In this document: positions 15,390-24,317 of the stretch, piece after piece | How positions within the stretch are numbered: the first letter of the stretch is position 1 | Layout of the letters: each line of letters starts with the position of its first letter | Source of the DNA: Candidatus Heimdallarchaeota archaeon LC_3 | GTDB taxonomy: Archaea; Asgardarchaeota; Heimdallarchaeia; Hodarchaeales; LC-3 | Direction of reading: 5' to 3' | Length of the DNA: 25,083 bases | NCBI GenBank assembly: GCA_001940645.1 | Contig: MDVS01000021.1 | Span: forward strand, 1-25,083 | Position numbers and translations under genes: made by a program | The notes under the pieces: generated by a model | What the model was told of the DNA's origin: nothing | What the model saw: the letters and a program-made list of their open reading frames with translations, nothing else | Database searches by the model: none

Positions 15390-16868
15390 TTATTTTTCTT
15401 TATTTTTGAACTCCATCTTAAGTTTTTCTAGATAATTTTCAAAATCAACTTTTTCTCTTTCTTCGGATGTTTTTTCCTTCTCAAAGATTATCGCAGAATA
15501 ATCTAACTTTAATTGTTTGACATACATTATTTCTTTATCTATTTTCGTTCTAAATCCCTCAGCTCCTGCTTGTTTAGCAAACATTAACGATTTGTCTAAT
15601 TGCTCTTCTGCTACATCCAAATTAATAATGTCATACTTATTGGGGGAACTTAATGCAAATTTTGCACGCATCAAATATATTTTACTTAGATGCAATATTT
15701 TTTCATCCATACAAAGCATTTCCCATGAATCTAATCTATCTTCAAGCAATAAAAGAGATTCAATAGAAGTATCAAATAGCCATTCTTTAAATGCCAATTC
15801 TGCTAATGCTTCATGTGCTAATAGTTGATATTCAAAATCAATACCTTCGTTTATAATAGCCTTATGCCAATACTTTTTAGCTTGTCCGAAATTATTTTGT
15901 TCTTGTTCAATTAGTGCTCTTAATACATAATTGTAAGCTATTATGACAGAGCTATATCCTTGATTTATTGGAAAATTTTGAATTAATTGATTTAAATCAT
16001 GAACATTTCCAAAATTTGTAGCATTTTTTAATAGTTCAATATTAAATTCAGCGATTAAAACTAAATTCTTATTCTGATTTGCAAAATCAATCCCATTTTG
16101 AAAATATTCTTTTGCAGTTGTATGATTTCCTTCTAAGGCTTGCACTCGTCCTAAATTCAGGTAAGATTGAGCAACAATGTCTAAATTTCCAACTTTTTCC
16201 CAGAAATCCAATGCCTGCTTAAAATAATCTGTTGCAATCAATAATTGGCCTCTATGTGAGTAAATTTTACCGATTTCAATTAGTATTTCTGCCATTTTGC
16301 TTGGATTACCAATTAATTGATTAGTTTGAAGAGAATTAAGGAAATATTGTAAAGCGTTATCATAATCTCCAAGTTTAAGATTATAATTTCCAAATAATGT
16401 TGAATGCTCAGCCTCAAGGGATTGCTTGAATAAATTTTGATTGATCTTGTTAATATGCTTGCCTAAATAATTTAAATTAGCATCAATTTTTTCTAAATCC
16501 CCAATTATTATTTTACATTCAATTAATAGAAAATTTAGTTTAACGAACAAAATTTTACTATACTTTGGAACATCCTCATCAAGAATAGTCGAAATTAGTT
16601 TAATAGCTTCATTGAACTCCCCTTTTTCTTTCAATAACAAAATTTTGTTATAAAAGTAATTTATTTGTTCTAAAGGATTAGATATTTGTCCTTCATATTT
16701 ATTTACGATATCTTCTATTTGTTTGACCATATTAAGTTCAATATATGTTTCAGACATTATCCAAAGTATATCTAGGCTAATCTCATCTTTTTCAAATTTT
16801 TTTAAAAGGTCCCCATATTGTCCTTTAAGTAATTGCGTTTCTCTTATCGAAATAACATTCTGATCCAT
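15390..16868 (-). CDS. TPR-repeat protein (paralogue of the 1337 gene)
   Basis: A 492-residue, probably cytosolic helical-repeat protein without signal or membrane segments. Clear TPR units lie at about 153-186, 193-226 and 233-266 (for example EILIEIGKIYSHRGQLLIA and QSYLNLGRVQALEGNHTTAK), close in style to LGN/GPSM-type TPRs. Weaker helix pairs cover the N-terminal 150 residues. The C-terminal module repeats that of the TPR protein at 1337-2722: GIDFEYQLLAHEALAELAFK (342-361) against its GLDFNYQ...ESLAE stretch, followed by a helix pair ending before a highly charged Lys/Glu tail. The partner is unknown. The ATG at 16868 has no ribosome binding site; a TTTAAAC element about 26 bases upstream could be the TATA box of a leaderless message. 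The EamA transporter gene lies 67 bases upstream on the same strand. Confidence 0.8.
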   Translation of the reverse strand: MDQNVISIRETQLLKGQYGDLLKKFEKDEISLDILWIMSETYIELNMVKQIEDIVNKYEGQISNPLEQINYFYNKILLLKEKGEFNEAIKLISTILDEDVPKYSKILFVKLNFLLIECKIIIGDLEKIDANLNYLGKHINKINQNLFKQSLEAEHSTLFGNYNLKLGDYDNALQYFLNSLQTNQLIGNPSKMAEILIEIGKIYSHRGQLLIATDYFKQALDFWEKVGNLDIVAQSYLNLGRVQALEGNHTTAKEYFQNGIDFANQNKNLVLIAEFNIELLKNATNFGNVHDLNQLIQNFPINQGYSSVIIAYNYVLRALIEQEQNNFGQAKKYWHKAIINEGIDFEYQLLAHEALAELAFKEWLFDTSIESLLLLEDRLDSWEMLCMDEKILHLSKIYLMRAKFALSSPNKYDIINLDVAEEQLDKSLMFAKQAGAEGFRTKIDKEIMYVKQLKLDYSAIIFEKEKTSEEREKVDFENYLEKLKMEFKNKEK

Positions 16869-16935
16869 CGCAAGTAATTATTAAATTTATGTTTAAAACA
16901 TTTTTAGAATTAGAATTTATTAAAAATTTCAAAAG

Positions 16936-17898
16936 TCAAACCAAACCTATAATTTGACTCAATGCGCCTGCGGTCCCAATAAACGCTAAAATAACCCCTA
17001 TAGTTCTGACTGTTAGGGTCTTCCTATCAATCGGTTCAAAAAGATAATTTTTAAAGAATTTTGTCTTTGCCAAAGCCATGACAAAAATAAATGTGAATAC
17101 TCCTTCTAAAATACCTAAACCTTCTGCTATCGTTAAATTATGTCCTAAGGCAAAAATGAAACTTGATTGCGCTATAATTAATACTATTATATAAAAAAAT
17201 GTATGCATTACAATTCTTCTATTTATCTTCATTTGCCTTCCTTCTGCAAAAATCTTTTTAAATAAAGGAAATGTAAGAAATGCTAAAACTGAAAATATGA
17301 TGACTCTTATTAACAAAAATAAAAAAGGATTAACTTCGTTATTTAGTTCTCTAACAAAAGAATTTGAGATCGCCCAAAACACAAGTGTAATAATAAACCA
17401 GTTAGATCCACTTGATCGGAATGTAACAATTCTAATAAAACTTATATCTTTTTGATACGAAGTCATAAACGCACCAATTAATGATATCAGTATAAAAACA
17501 TAGGTTAAAGTTGGATAAATTTCACCAAATAGAATAACTGCAAGAGGTATACTCACTAATACTCTAGAAGATAAAAATACTCCACCTACAGTAACATTCC
17601 CTACTTCGAAACCTCTAAATAATGTCAAAAAACCTAAAAATGCAAATATTGATGAACCAATTATAATTATCCAATTATCAACAGAAATGAAATCAATTTC
17701 TATAATTTGGAAAAGTAAAAAAATAGCATTTAAAAGTAATAAAACTCCTAGTGACATAAAAGTTTGATAAAGATAGAAATGATAGGAATTTTCAACTTCT
17801 AATATCATGTATCTTCCATAGATTGATGATGTAGCAAATACAATAGTAGCAAAAATAGTAATGACTACCACTTCGATTAACATATTAATCAAGACCAT
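16936..17898 (-). CDS. EamA/DMT-family membrane transporter
   Basis: A 320-residue protein with about ten hydrophobic segments, the usual number for drug/metabolite transporters of the EamA type (two five-helix repeats). The family's pattern near the end of the first repeat is visible: FLTLFRGFEVGNVTVGGVFL, then SIPLAVILFGEIYPTLTYVF, with the FGE turn and the glycine-rich last helix (LISLIGAFM). The second repeat ends similarly (GVILAFIGTAGALSQIIG). A cytosolic loop (~150-165, ~220-230) joins the halves. Substrates of this superfamily range from amino acids to nucleotide sugars and cannot be told from sequence. The start is the ATG at 17898, with no strong ribosome binding site. It is divergent from the TPR-kinase gene, with 260 bases between them. 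Confidence 0.75.
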   Translation of the reverse strand: MVLINMLIEVVVITIFATIVFATSSIYGRYMILEVENSYHFYLYQTFMSLGVLLLLNAIFLLFQIIEIDFISVDNWIIIIGSSIFAFLGFLTLFRGFEVGNVTVGGVFLSSRVLVSIPLAVILFGEIYPTLTYVFILISLIGAFMTSYQKDISFIRIVTFRSSGSNWFIITLVFWAISNSFVRELNNEVNPFLFLLIRVIIFSVLAFLTFPLFKKIFAEGRQMKINRRIVMHTFFYIIVLIIAQSSFIFALGHNLTIAEGLGILEGVFTFIFVMALAKTKFFKNYLFEPIDRKTLTVRTIGVILAFIGTAGALSQIIGLV

Positions 17899-18125
17899 TC
17901 AAAATACTGAAATATTACCATACGCAATTTCCTAAAGATGCTAAAAATGTACATTAGCCTTATTGAATTAACATATTTAGAAAAACATACCACACAATTA
18001 TTGGATTCTATATATTGTATCAAATTTATTTGCTAAGAAACTTAAAAATAAATCTTGCTCTGGATTATATTTAAAAGAAAATTTACATTAATTGAAATCT
18101 ATTTGGTTAACTAGCGTTTTTGCAT

Positions 18126-18133
18126 CTTTATAG
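18126..18133 (+). promoter_or_regulatory. Putative TATA box for the TPR-kinase gene
   Basis: CTTTATAG is centred about 29 bases before the ATG at 18159. No ribosome binding site is visible, so a message with no leader or only a few leader bases is likely. Confidence 0.4.
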
Positions 18134-18158
18134 GTCTTAGTTACTGGATTGAGCAATT

Positions 18159-20270
18159 ATGGCCAAAATCTCTGAAGTAGAAAAATTTAGAAAACTTATA
18201 CATCGAGGGTTTTACAGGGATGCTCTTTCAATCTCCAATAAACAATTGAAAAGAAAAAATTTAACAGAAAATAATTACGTTACATATAAAACAAATGAAA
18301 TAAAAATATTATTATATCAAGGAAAAAATAAAAAGGCTTTACAAGAAACTGATGTATTAATTGATCGTTTAACTAAAATAAAAGCTAAAATAAGTCATTT
18401 AAAGATTTTTGATTTATTAGGAGAGGTTTTTTTAAGAACAGGGGATTTAGAAAGAGGACAACATTATGTCGAGCAAGGAGAAGAATTATATAAATTAGAA
18501 TTTGAACAGTCAAATAAACATCCTAATTGTTATGCTTCATTATTATTACAGAAAGGATCAATCTATAATTTAATGGAGAAAAAAAAAGACAGTATAAAAT
18601 ATTTGAATAAATCTTTAAGTCTCAGTGAAGAATTAGATAATGATAGCATAAGAATATTGTGTATAAATCAATTGGGAATTTACTATGGACGATTGGGAGA
18701 CCTTTTTAAATCTAAGAACTATTTTGAAGATGGTCTTTCATTATCAGAAAAATCTGAATATAAATTTGGTTTACTACTGTGTAAAAGTAATTTAGGATAT
18801 ATCCACTTTGTCTTAGGAAACATTAACCTAGCAGAAAAATTAACTGAAGAATGTATTTCTCTATTTCTAGATTCCGAAAATATACCTTCTGCTGCTACAG
18901 CTTATATTAATTTAGGTAATATAAATAGAGCAGCAGATAGATTTATTGATTCTTACTATTATTACAATAAATCACTTCAGTTGAGAAAAAGTTTAAAGAA
19001 TGAATTATACGTTGCTGAATCATTGTATCATTTAATTATTCTTACAGTAGAGAATCAGATGGAAACTTACGCAAAAGCTAATTTAGAACAATTAAGCTTA
19101 ATTAATGATAGGACAAAGATTACCTTTATTGAGCAATATTACCATTTGGCACAAGGTTATGTCAAAAAAACTGTCGGTACGATTAAAGAGAAAAAGGAAG
19201 CAATAAGAAATTTTGATATAATAATTAATCAAAAAATTATAGATAACGAACTAACTGTGTTTGCATTATTGAATAAATTTGATATTTTATTAGAAGATCT
19301 TTCCTTATCAAAATCAGACGAAATTTTTCCAAAATTAGCTGATTTATCAAAAAAATTAACCGATATAGCAAATGATAATAATTCATCGTCATTATTTGCT
19401 GAAACCTATATTCTAAAATCTAGATTAGCATTAATTGAAGGGAACCATTCTTATGCTGAAGAATTATTATATGAAGCAAAATCAAAAATCAAAGATAAAA
19501 ACCATGATAAATTAAACAAACAAATATCATTAGAAATTGAATTGCTAAATAAACATAAGATCCAAATATCTGATTCAGAAAAAACTGATACTGCAGATTT
19601 AGATGATTTTATTGGTAAAATGTCAAAAAGGCAAACATTCATTACAAAAGAATCACAAGGAGAATTAATCGATTATTTAAATGACTTAAATCATGACGTT
19701 AATAATCATTTAAACACAATAATTATGTTTTGTGAATTAATGATTATGGATAACAAAATAAATATGGAATTTCTTGAGAAAATTATTAAGAAATCAAAAC
19801 AAACATCTTCTCTGTTTAAACAAGGGTTAAGGTATATAGAAGCAGGAGAATTATTAAACTTAGAAAACGGAATCGATCTAAATTTAATAGTAGAGATGGT
19901 TAGAGAATTGATTGTACCTAGAAAAGTAAATTTTGTAAAAACTGACTTACCCAAAGTAAATTGTGATCGCGAGAAAATAAAACAGCTATTTTCGAATCTA
20001 TTTGAGAATGCAATTATTCATGGTAATCCGAAATCATTGAAAGTGGAATCAAAAGAAGCAAAAACTCATTGGAACATTAAAATTTCAAATGATGGTGCGA
20101 TAATCCCAAAAAATCTAAGAAATAAAATTTTCGATAGGGGTTTTTCTACAAGAAAAGGGAATATGGGATTAGGTACATCTATTATGCTTAAAATAAGTGA
20201 ATCACATGGTTGGAACCTAACTTTAGAAGATAATAACCTAACTACTTTCGTCATCTCAATTCCAAAGTAG
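18159..20270 (+). CDS. Soluble TPR-histidine kinase
   Basis: A 703-residue cytosolic protein with a TPR array over about 60-450 (for example SLLLQKGSIYNLMEKKKDSI, INQLGIYYGRLGDLFKSKNY and AYINLGNINRAADRFIDSYY), then a histidine-kinase core. The putative phospho-acceptor is His512 in LNHDVNNHLNTI, close to the HDxNNxL form of many HisKA domains. The ATPase domain has the N-box (NLFENAIIHG, Asn617), a G1 region SNDGAIIP (Asp645-Gly646), an FDRGFSTRKG F-box and a G2 box MGLGTS (Gly670, Gly672). G1 departs from the usual DxGxG: the second glycine is replaced, so activity is likely but not certain. There is no membrane segment or PAS domain, so the TPRs are the likely input domain, sensing a protein partner. 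No response regulator gene is in the window. Its pre-kinase repeat region resembles the C-terminal modules of the other two TPR proteins. Confidence 0.88.
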   Translation: MAKISEVEKFRKLIHRGFYRDALSISNKQLKRKNLTENNYVTYKTNEIKILLYQGKNKKALQETDVLIDRLTKIKAKISHLKIFDLLGEVFLRTGDLERGQHYVEQGEELYKLEFEQSNKHPNCYASLLLQKGSIYNLMEKKKDSIKYLNKSLSLSEELDNDSIRILCINQLGIYYGRLGDLFKSKNYFEDGLSLSEKSEYKFGLLLCKSNLGYIHFVLGNINLAEKLTEECISLFLDSENIPSAATAYINLGNINRAADRFIDSYYYYNKSLQLRKSLKNELYVAESLYHLIILTVENQMETYAKANLEQLSLINDRTKITFIEQYYHLAQGYVKKTVGTIKEKKEAIRNFDIIINQKIIDNELTVFALLNKFDILLEDLSLSKSDEIFPKLADLSKKLTDIANDNNSSSLFAETYILKSRLALIEGNHSYAEELLYEAKSKIKDKNHDKLNKQISLEIELLNKHKIQISDSEKTDTADLDDFIGKMSKRQTFITKESQGELIDYLNDLNHDVNNHLNTIIMFCELMIMDNKINMEFLEKIIKKSKQTSSLFKQGLRYIEAGELLNLENGIDLNLIVEMVRELIVPRKVNFVKTDLPKVNCDREKIKQLFSNLFENAIIHGNPKSLKVESKEAKTHWNIKISNDGAIIPKNLRNKIFDRGFSTRKGNMGLGTSIMLKISESHGWNLTLEDNNLTTFVISIPK

Positions 20271-20431
20271 TGGTGAATAAACTCAATAGAGTTTTTAATC
20301 CAAGAAATATGATTAAGGAATTAAGTATTAGATATAACTAATATTGTCAAAAATTAACAAAACTAATTCCTTCGATTATTTAAAAAGGTTGAACGCTACG
20401 ATTATCCCAAAATTTTCATAGATGGTAATAA

Positions 20432-21451
20432 TTGAGTATTGACTTTAAAATTTTTCAAGCATTAGAAAAAAACATTATTGATGCAGGTTTATGCAAAGGA
20501 TGCGGTACTTGTGTATTAGCATGCGAATTCGAATTTATTAAAATGGAAAACAATATTCCTGTTTATATAGGGAAATCAGTTTGTGCAAACTGTGGAATGT
20601 GCTTATATATTTGTCCTTCTATATCAAAATCTTCAGTAAACATATCTAAAAGTCTTAACAAGCCATTATTCTATCAAGCGCGTTCAAATGATATTGATTT
20701 TACTGAATTTGGTCAAGTTGCAGGGGTAACAAATACTCTCGCTTATACAGCACTGATGAAAGGAATAAAAGCAATTAGATCATTAAAAGAAGGAGAAAAT
20801 ATCACTGATATCCAATCTTTTAATGCGTATAATAAGGATCAATTACTAGAAGGTTCTGGTGGGAAATTTTTTCTTGCTCCTATTAGCGTAGAAGTGGATG
20901 ATCCTAATAAACAAGAAATAGAATCGAATTTATTCATTGGTTTACCATGTACTTTAAGTTCAATAAACACTTTACAAAAATATAAATTCAAGAATCTAAA
21001 TGAAATAATAAAAATAAAGATTGGATTGTTTTGTAGAGGCATTTTAGATCCGGATAAATTCAAAGATTTTATTATTAAAAGGAATTTAGATTTAAATAGT
21101 ATAATTAAAATCAATTATTTCAAGAAGAAAAATGATCAAAGAATACTTAAATTAAAACTGGAAAAAGAGAACGTATCAATTAACCTTGAAGAAAAGGAAT
21201 GGTCACAACTAGTATGGGAAGGGTGTCAATATTGTCATGATTTTCTTGCTGAATCAAGTGATTTGAGCATTGGTTGGGAAGGAGTTCCTCCAGGTTGGCA
21301 AAGTATTGTAGTTTTTACAGAAATTGGCAATGAACTCTTGAAATTTGCAATTAATAAAAAATTATTAGAAATAGAACCATTACCACAAGAATCTGTTAAA
21401 GAATTAAATCGTATCCATGAACTCAAGGATAAAAATGCTAAATTTGTTTAG
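20432..21451 (+). CDS. FrhB/FdhB-like F420-dependent iron-sulfur flavoprotein
   Basis: A 339-residue oxidoreductase related to the beta subunit of F420-reducing hydrogenase, F420-dependent formate dehydrogenase and F420-dependent sulfite/glutamate enzymes. The N-terminus carries two ferredoxin-type motifs: C21-x2-C24-x2-C27-x3-C31 and C51-x2-C54-x2-C57-x3-CP61-62, predicted to hold two [4Fe-4S] clusters. The FrhB domains follow: FGQVAGVTNTLAYTALM (N-domain), GLPCTL (Cys173), GLFCRG (Cys201), CQYCHD (Cys265, Cys268) and DLSIGWEGVPPGWQSIVVFT. The family binds FAD and passes electrons between F420 and a partner. The partner subunit is not next to it, so it may work alone or with a distant partner. 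The TTG start at 20432 follows GGTAA three bases upstream. It is convergent with the radical SAM gene, with only two bases between stops. Confidence 0.88.
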   Translation: MSIDFKIFQALEKNIIDAGLCKGCGTCVLACEFEFIKMENNIPVYIGKSVCANCGMCLYICPSISKSSVNISKSLNKPLFYQARSNDIDFTEFGQVAGVTNTLAYTALMKGIKAIRSLKEGENITDIQSFNAYNKDQLLEGSGGKFFLAPISVEVDDPNKQEIESNLFIGLPCTLSSINTLQKYKFKNLNEIIKIKIGLFCRGILDPDKFKDFIIKRNLDLNSIIKINYFKKKNDQRILKLKLEKENVSINLEEKEWSQLVWEGCQYCHDFLAESSDLSIGWEGVPPGWQSIVVFTEIGNELLKFAINKKLLEIEPLPQESVKELNRIHELKDKNAKFV

Positions 21452-21453
21452 GG

Positions 21454-22734
21454 TCAATATAAGAAATCACGAATTTCATATTTAGCTATCTTGGGTTTAT
21501 TTTTTTTATCTAAAAACATTTGATTCAACTCATTTTTTAGGAAAATTATTTGTTCTTCTAATTCTCGATTGTTCAGCATTGGAATATTTTCTTCTTTAAT
21601 CATCAGACCATATTCAGTGTCTGGTGGAGGAACGAGTGTTGAAAAGTAAATTAAATCTTTTTTAGTCAATTTTAATTGTCTAATCAGGTGAATGGTATCT
21701 TTTAAATGATCTTTTTCATATTCCTTTCCCCCTGCTCCAATTAAAAATATTGTTACAACACCTATATCTGCTTGGTGCAAATTATTTACTAATGTTAATA
21801 TATCCTCTAATTTATTTGGCTTATTCAAGAAGTTTAGTAATTTTTTTGAGCCAGATTCAATCCCTAAATATACTGATCTTAACCCTTTTTCTTTCAATTG
21901 TTTGAATTCATCAAATTTTTTATTATGACCAGAAAAAACATCTAGAAATGAATAAATTCCCGCAAAATTGGGTTTATTTTTAAAAATTAATCCTGGAGAA
22001 AAGTCACTTTTAGAAATTTGAAATTCTTTGTTAATAATATTAAAAATATTCATCAATTGTTGATGGGGAATAAACAACGCATTCGCATCTCCAAGAAATA
22101 TGGAATGGAAACGTCCAATACTTTCACCAATAAAAGATTTAACTTTTTTGATGTGTTCTTGGAATTCTTCTGGTGACTTCTGATGAAATTTAATATTTTG
22201 GTAGAAATCACAAAAAGAACACTTATTATAGACACATCCTATCGTAGATTGTAAAACAAGAGATCCATATCTATCAGGAGGAAGAATCCCAACTTTAGAA
22301 TATACTGAATTATATAAAGCCTTCTCTTTTAGTTCTAATTCATAATTAAATCTTTTCATAAGATTTAACCAATAAAACAACAATTTTTTCGTATTATTTT
22401 CTTTAATTGGATCGTTTTGTTCAAAATCTATAGCAATATTAATATTGTTCGCTATTTTTTCCAAATCATTAACAGCTTTTGCTATTTTAGAATATAATAA
22501 GTTTGTAGATGTGGAATCGAGAAAATTGCGTATTCTTGAATTATTATCATGTTCTCTTTTTATTGACATCCAATTGCTATTTAATGCCCGTCTATAAGTT
22601 GTTTGATCAAATATAACACTTAACCATCGACCTGTTTTGTCAATATTAAGAACGACTTCATCATTCCAAGAAAAAGAGCTTGTATAAGTTCTTATTGATC
22701 CCTTCCAACCTGTTGAGGGAAATAATAGTCTCAT
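21454..22734 (-). CDS. Radical SAM protein (CX4CX2C type)
   Basis: A 426-residue radical S-adenosylmethionine enzyme. The cluster motif is Cys167-x4-Cys172-x2-Cys175 in STIGCVYNKCSFCDFY, the CX4CX2C variant known from a subfamily of short radical SAM proteins with a GCxxNxCxFC pattern. Downstream GLRSVYLGIESGSKKLL (about 284-300) is the typical SAM-contacting strand, and GVVTIFLIGAGG marks a later barrel strand. The N-terminal ~155 residues form an extra helical domain that I do not recognise. There is no cobalamin-binding or extra cluster motif. The substrate is unknown. It is the last gene of a likely minus-strand unit, 33 bases after the M48-like gene, and has no clear ribosome binding site. 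The link to its neighbours may be only positional. Confidence 0.87.
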   Translation of the reverse strand: MRLLFPSTGWKGSIRTYTSSFSWNDEVVLNIDKTGRWLSVIFDQTTYRRALNSNWMSIKREHDNNSRIRNFLDSTSTNLLYSKIAKAVNDLEKIANNINIAIDFEQNDPIKENNTKKLLFYWLNLMKRFNYELELKEKALYNSVYSKVGILPPDRYGSLVLQSTIGCVYNKCSFCDFYQNIKFHQKSPEEFQEHIKKVKSFIGESIGRFHSIFLGDANALFIPHQQLMNIFNIINKEFQISKSDFSPGLIFKNKPNFAGIYSFLDVFSGHNKKFDEFKQLKEKGLRSVYLGIESGSKKLLNFLNKPNKLEDILTLVNNLHQADIGVVTIFLIGAGGKEYEKDHLKDTIHLIRQLKLTKKDLIYFSTLVPPPDTEYGLMIKEENIPMLNNRELEEQIIFLKNELNQMFLDKKNKPKIAKYEIRDFLY

Positions 22735-22767
22735 AAATTAATCGCAAAAGTAAACATTGAATTGAAA

Positions 22768-24189
22768 TTACATGTCTTTGACATTTTGAAAAATATTTAA
22801 TATCCTTGCTTCCACACCAGAAAAGTCACTAGATTGACCTTCGTAAGCAAATAATTTTTTTCTATCTTTCTTTTTCTTCTTTTTAGAAACCGAATCAATT
22901 AAAAGTTCAATTTCTTTTTCGCTTAGAATAGAATCATGATTCACATCCATTTGTGTCCAATCTGCTATGCCAGTTTGAAATGCTAGTCGTGCATCATTTG
23001 GAATACGTTCTATCTGTTTTTTTTCATATTTTTTTCTTATATCTTCAATGTAAAGTTTTCTCTTTTCTTGAAGTTTTTCTTGAGCCTTTTGAATGGTGAA
23101 TTCAATTTCTAATATATCTGTTTCATAATAATTTTTCAAATTTCGCAATTTTTCTCTCATATATATATATGGAGCCATTCTTTTAGCCAGTTCTGTATTT
23201 AATTGATCAAGAGGGAATTTTTGAACTAATTCCAGTAACCGATATTCTTCATATGAATAGAGAGTACCCTTCTCAAGTTGTTCTAGCCATCTAAATTCTT
23301 CGACTAAAACAGAAATGATTTCCCATCGCTGACCTTGTTTTACGAGCATATTAATCATAGCACGTTTACCTACAACATCAGCTGAAAGTATATCAGTTAA
23401 AAAGACGACCCTTGAGCTTGAAAATCTTAGAACTCTTAGATGTATAGGTCTGAGTATAATTACAGTAAAAATTATGGCAACAAAAATAAATAAAGTTGCT
23501 AAAAAATAATTTGGATCCAATCTAGAAAGATCTATTAAGTAAAGGAAAATTTCTCTTAAAAATCGGTATCCGATCGGGATAAGAATTACAAACCAAAGAT
23601 ATTGAGCTTGAGAGTGAACCATTCGAATTACCGATAACCTCGTAGATACCAGCAACATATTTTGGACTAAAAATGCTCTTAATTCTTGAGTTTGTGCAAT
23701 TTGTAACAAAGCAGGATCTAGAACTAAATATTTTCTTCTAAATAATGAGAAACTAAACATTTTACTTACTGGATTCTTTAACACATACACTTTATGATAT
23801 TTTATCGGTTTTTTATCTAAGGTTGTAGATATGGCATCTAAAAAAGCTATAAGTTGTTCGATGCTAAAATAATGATAAACAGTTTTTTCAGTTGATTTAT
23901 CATTTGGATAAATTTCATATTTAGGTTCCCTGAAAAATTTGAAAATGAACCCTAGATAAATAATTAAAAATTGTAAAATAATGCCAATTATGATCCAACC
24001 CCAAGTAAAAATATCAAATGGTAAAAAATAAATAGGTATATCTGCACTTTGTGCATCATCAAACCTAATCATTGCAAAAAATAGAAGAAATAACCCGTTT
24101 AGCAAAAGAAATACTACAAAAAAAACCCAAATGCGTGTTTTTCCAACATAAGCAGATCGATATACCTTTTGATTAGTATCTGAACTCAT
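22768..24189 (-). CDS. Inactive M48 peptidase-like membrane protein with coiled coil and EF-hand
   Basis: A 473-residue membrane protein. Its topology follows HtpX-type M48 peptidases: helices at about 20-42 and 62-85, a peptidase-like segment, helices at about 196-216 and 228-248, then a third region. KVYVLKNP (133-140), YLVLDPALLQIAQTQELRAFL (154-174, cut here by one) and SRVVFLTD...NMLVK (259-284) line up with the strand, active-site helix and third-ligand helix of M48. Where M48 has HExxH this protein has VQNML (175-179), and the downstream Glu ligand is also missing, so it cannot bind the catalytic zinc. After a predicted coiled coil (~335-390), DVNHDSILSEKE (415-426) is a canonical EF-hand loop, followed by a poly-lysine patch. 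Calcium-dependent regulation or scaffolding is inference. The ATG follows AAGGA. Confidence 0.62.
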   Translation of the reverse strand: MSSDTNQKVYRSAYVGKTRIWVFFVVFLLLNGLFLLFFAMIRFDDAQSADIPIYFLPFDIFTWGWIIIGIILQFLIIYLGFIFKFFREPKYEIYPNDKSTEKTVYHYFSIEQLIAFLDAISTTLDKKPIKYHKVYVLKNPVSKMFSFSLFRRKYLVLDPALLQIAQTQELRAFLVQNMLLVSTRLSVIRMVHSQAQYLWFVILIPIGYRFLREIFLYLIDLSRLDPNYFLATLFIFVAIIFTVIILRPIHLRVLRFSSSRVVFLTDILSADVVGKRAMINMLVKQGQRWEIISVLVEEFRWLEQLEKGTLYSYEEYRLLELVQKFPLDQLNTELAKRMAPYIYMREKLRNLKNYYETDILEIEFTIQKAQEKLQEKRKLYIEDIRKKYEKKQIERIPNDARLAFQTGIADWTQMDVNHDSILSEKEIELLIDSVSKKKKKKDRKKLFAYEGQSSDFSGVEARILNIFQNVKDM

Positions 24190-24317
24190 CTATTATTCCT
24201 TTTTATTAATCTTTATGAAATTGTGTATATAAATTAGGATTATTCAACTTCAACAATACCAATAAAATAAGATTAAATCGGTAGTTTTTAAACGAATTTC
24301 ATTTTTAAAGAAATTTT

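Noticed and set aside
21454..22734. Non-standard radical SAM cluster motif CX4CX2C instead of CX3CX2C
   Set aside because: This spacing is typical of a known radical SAM subfamily with a GCxxNxCxFC pattern, so it is not an anomaly.
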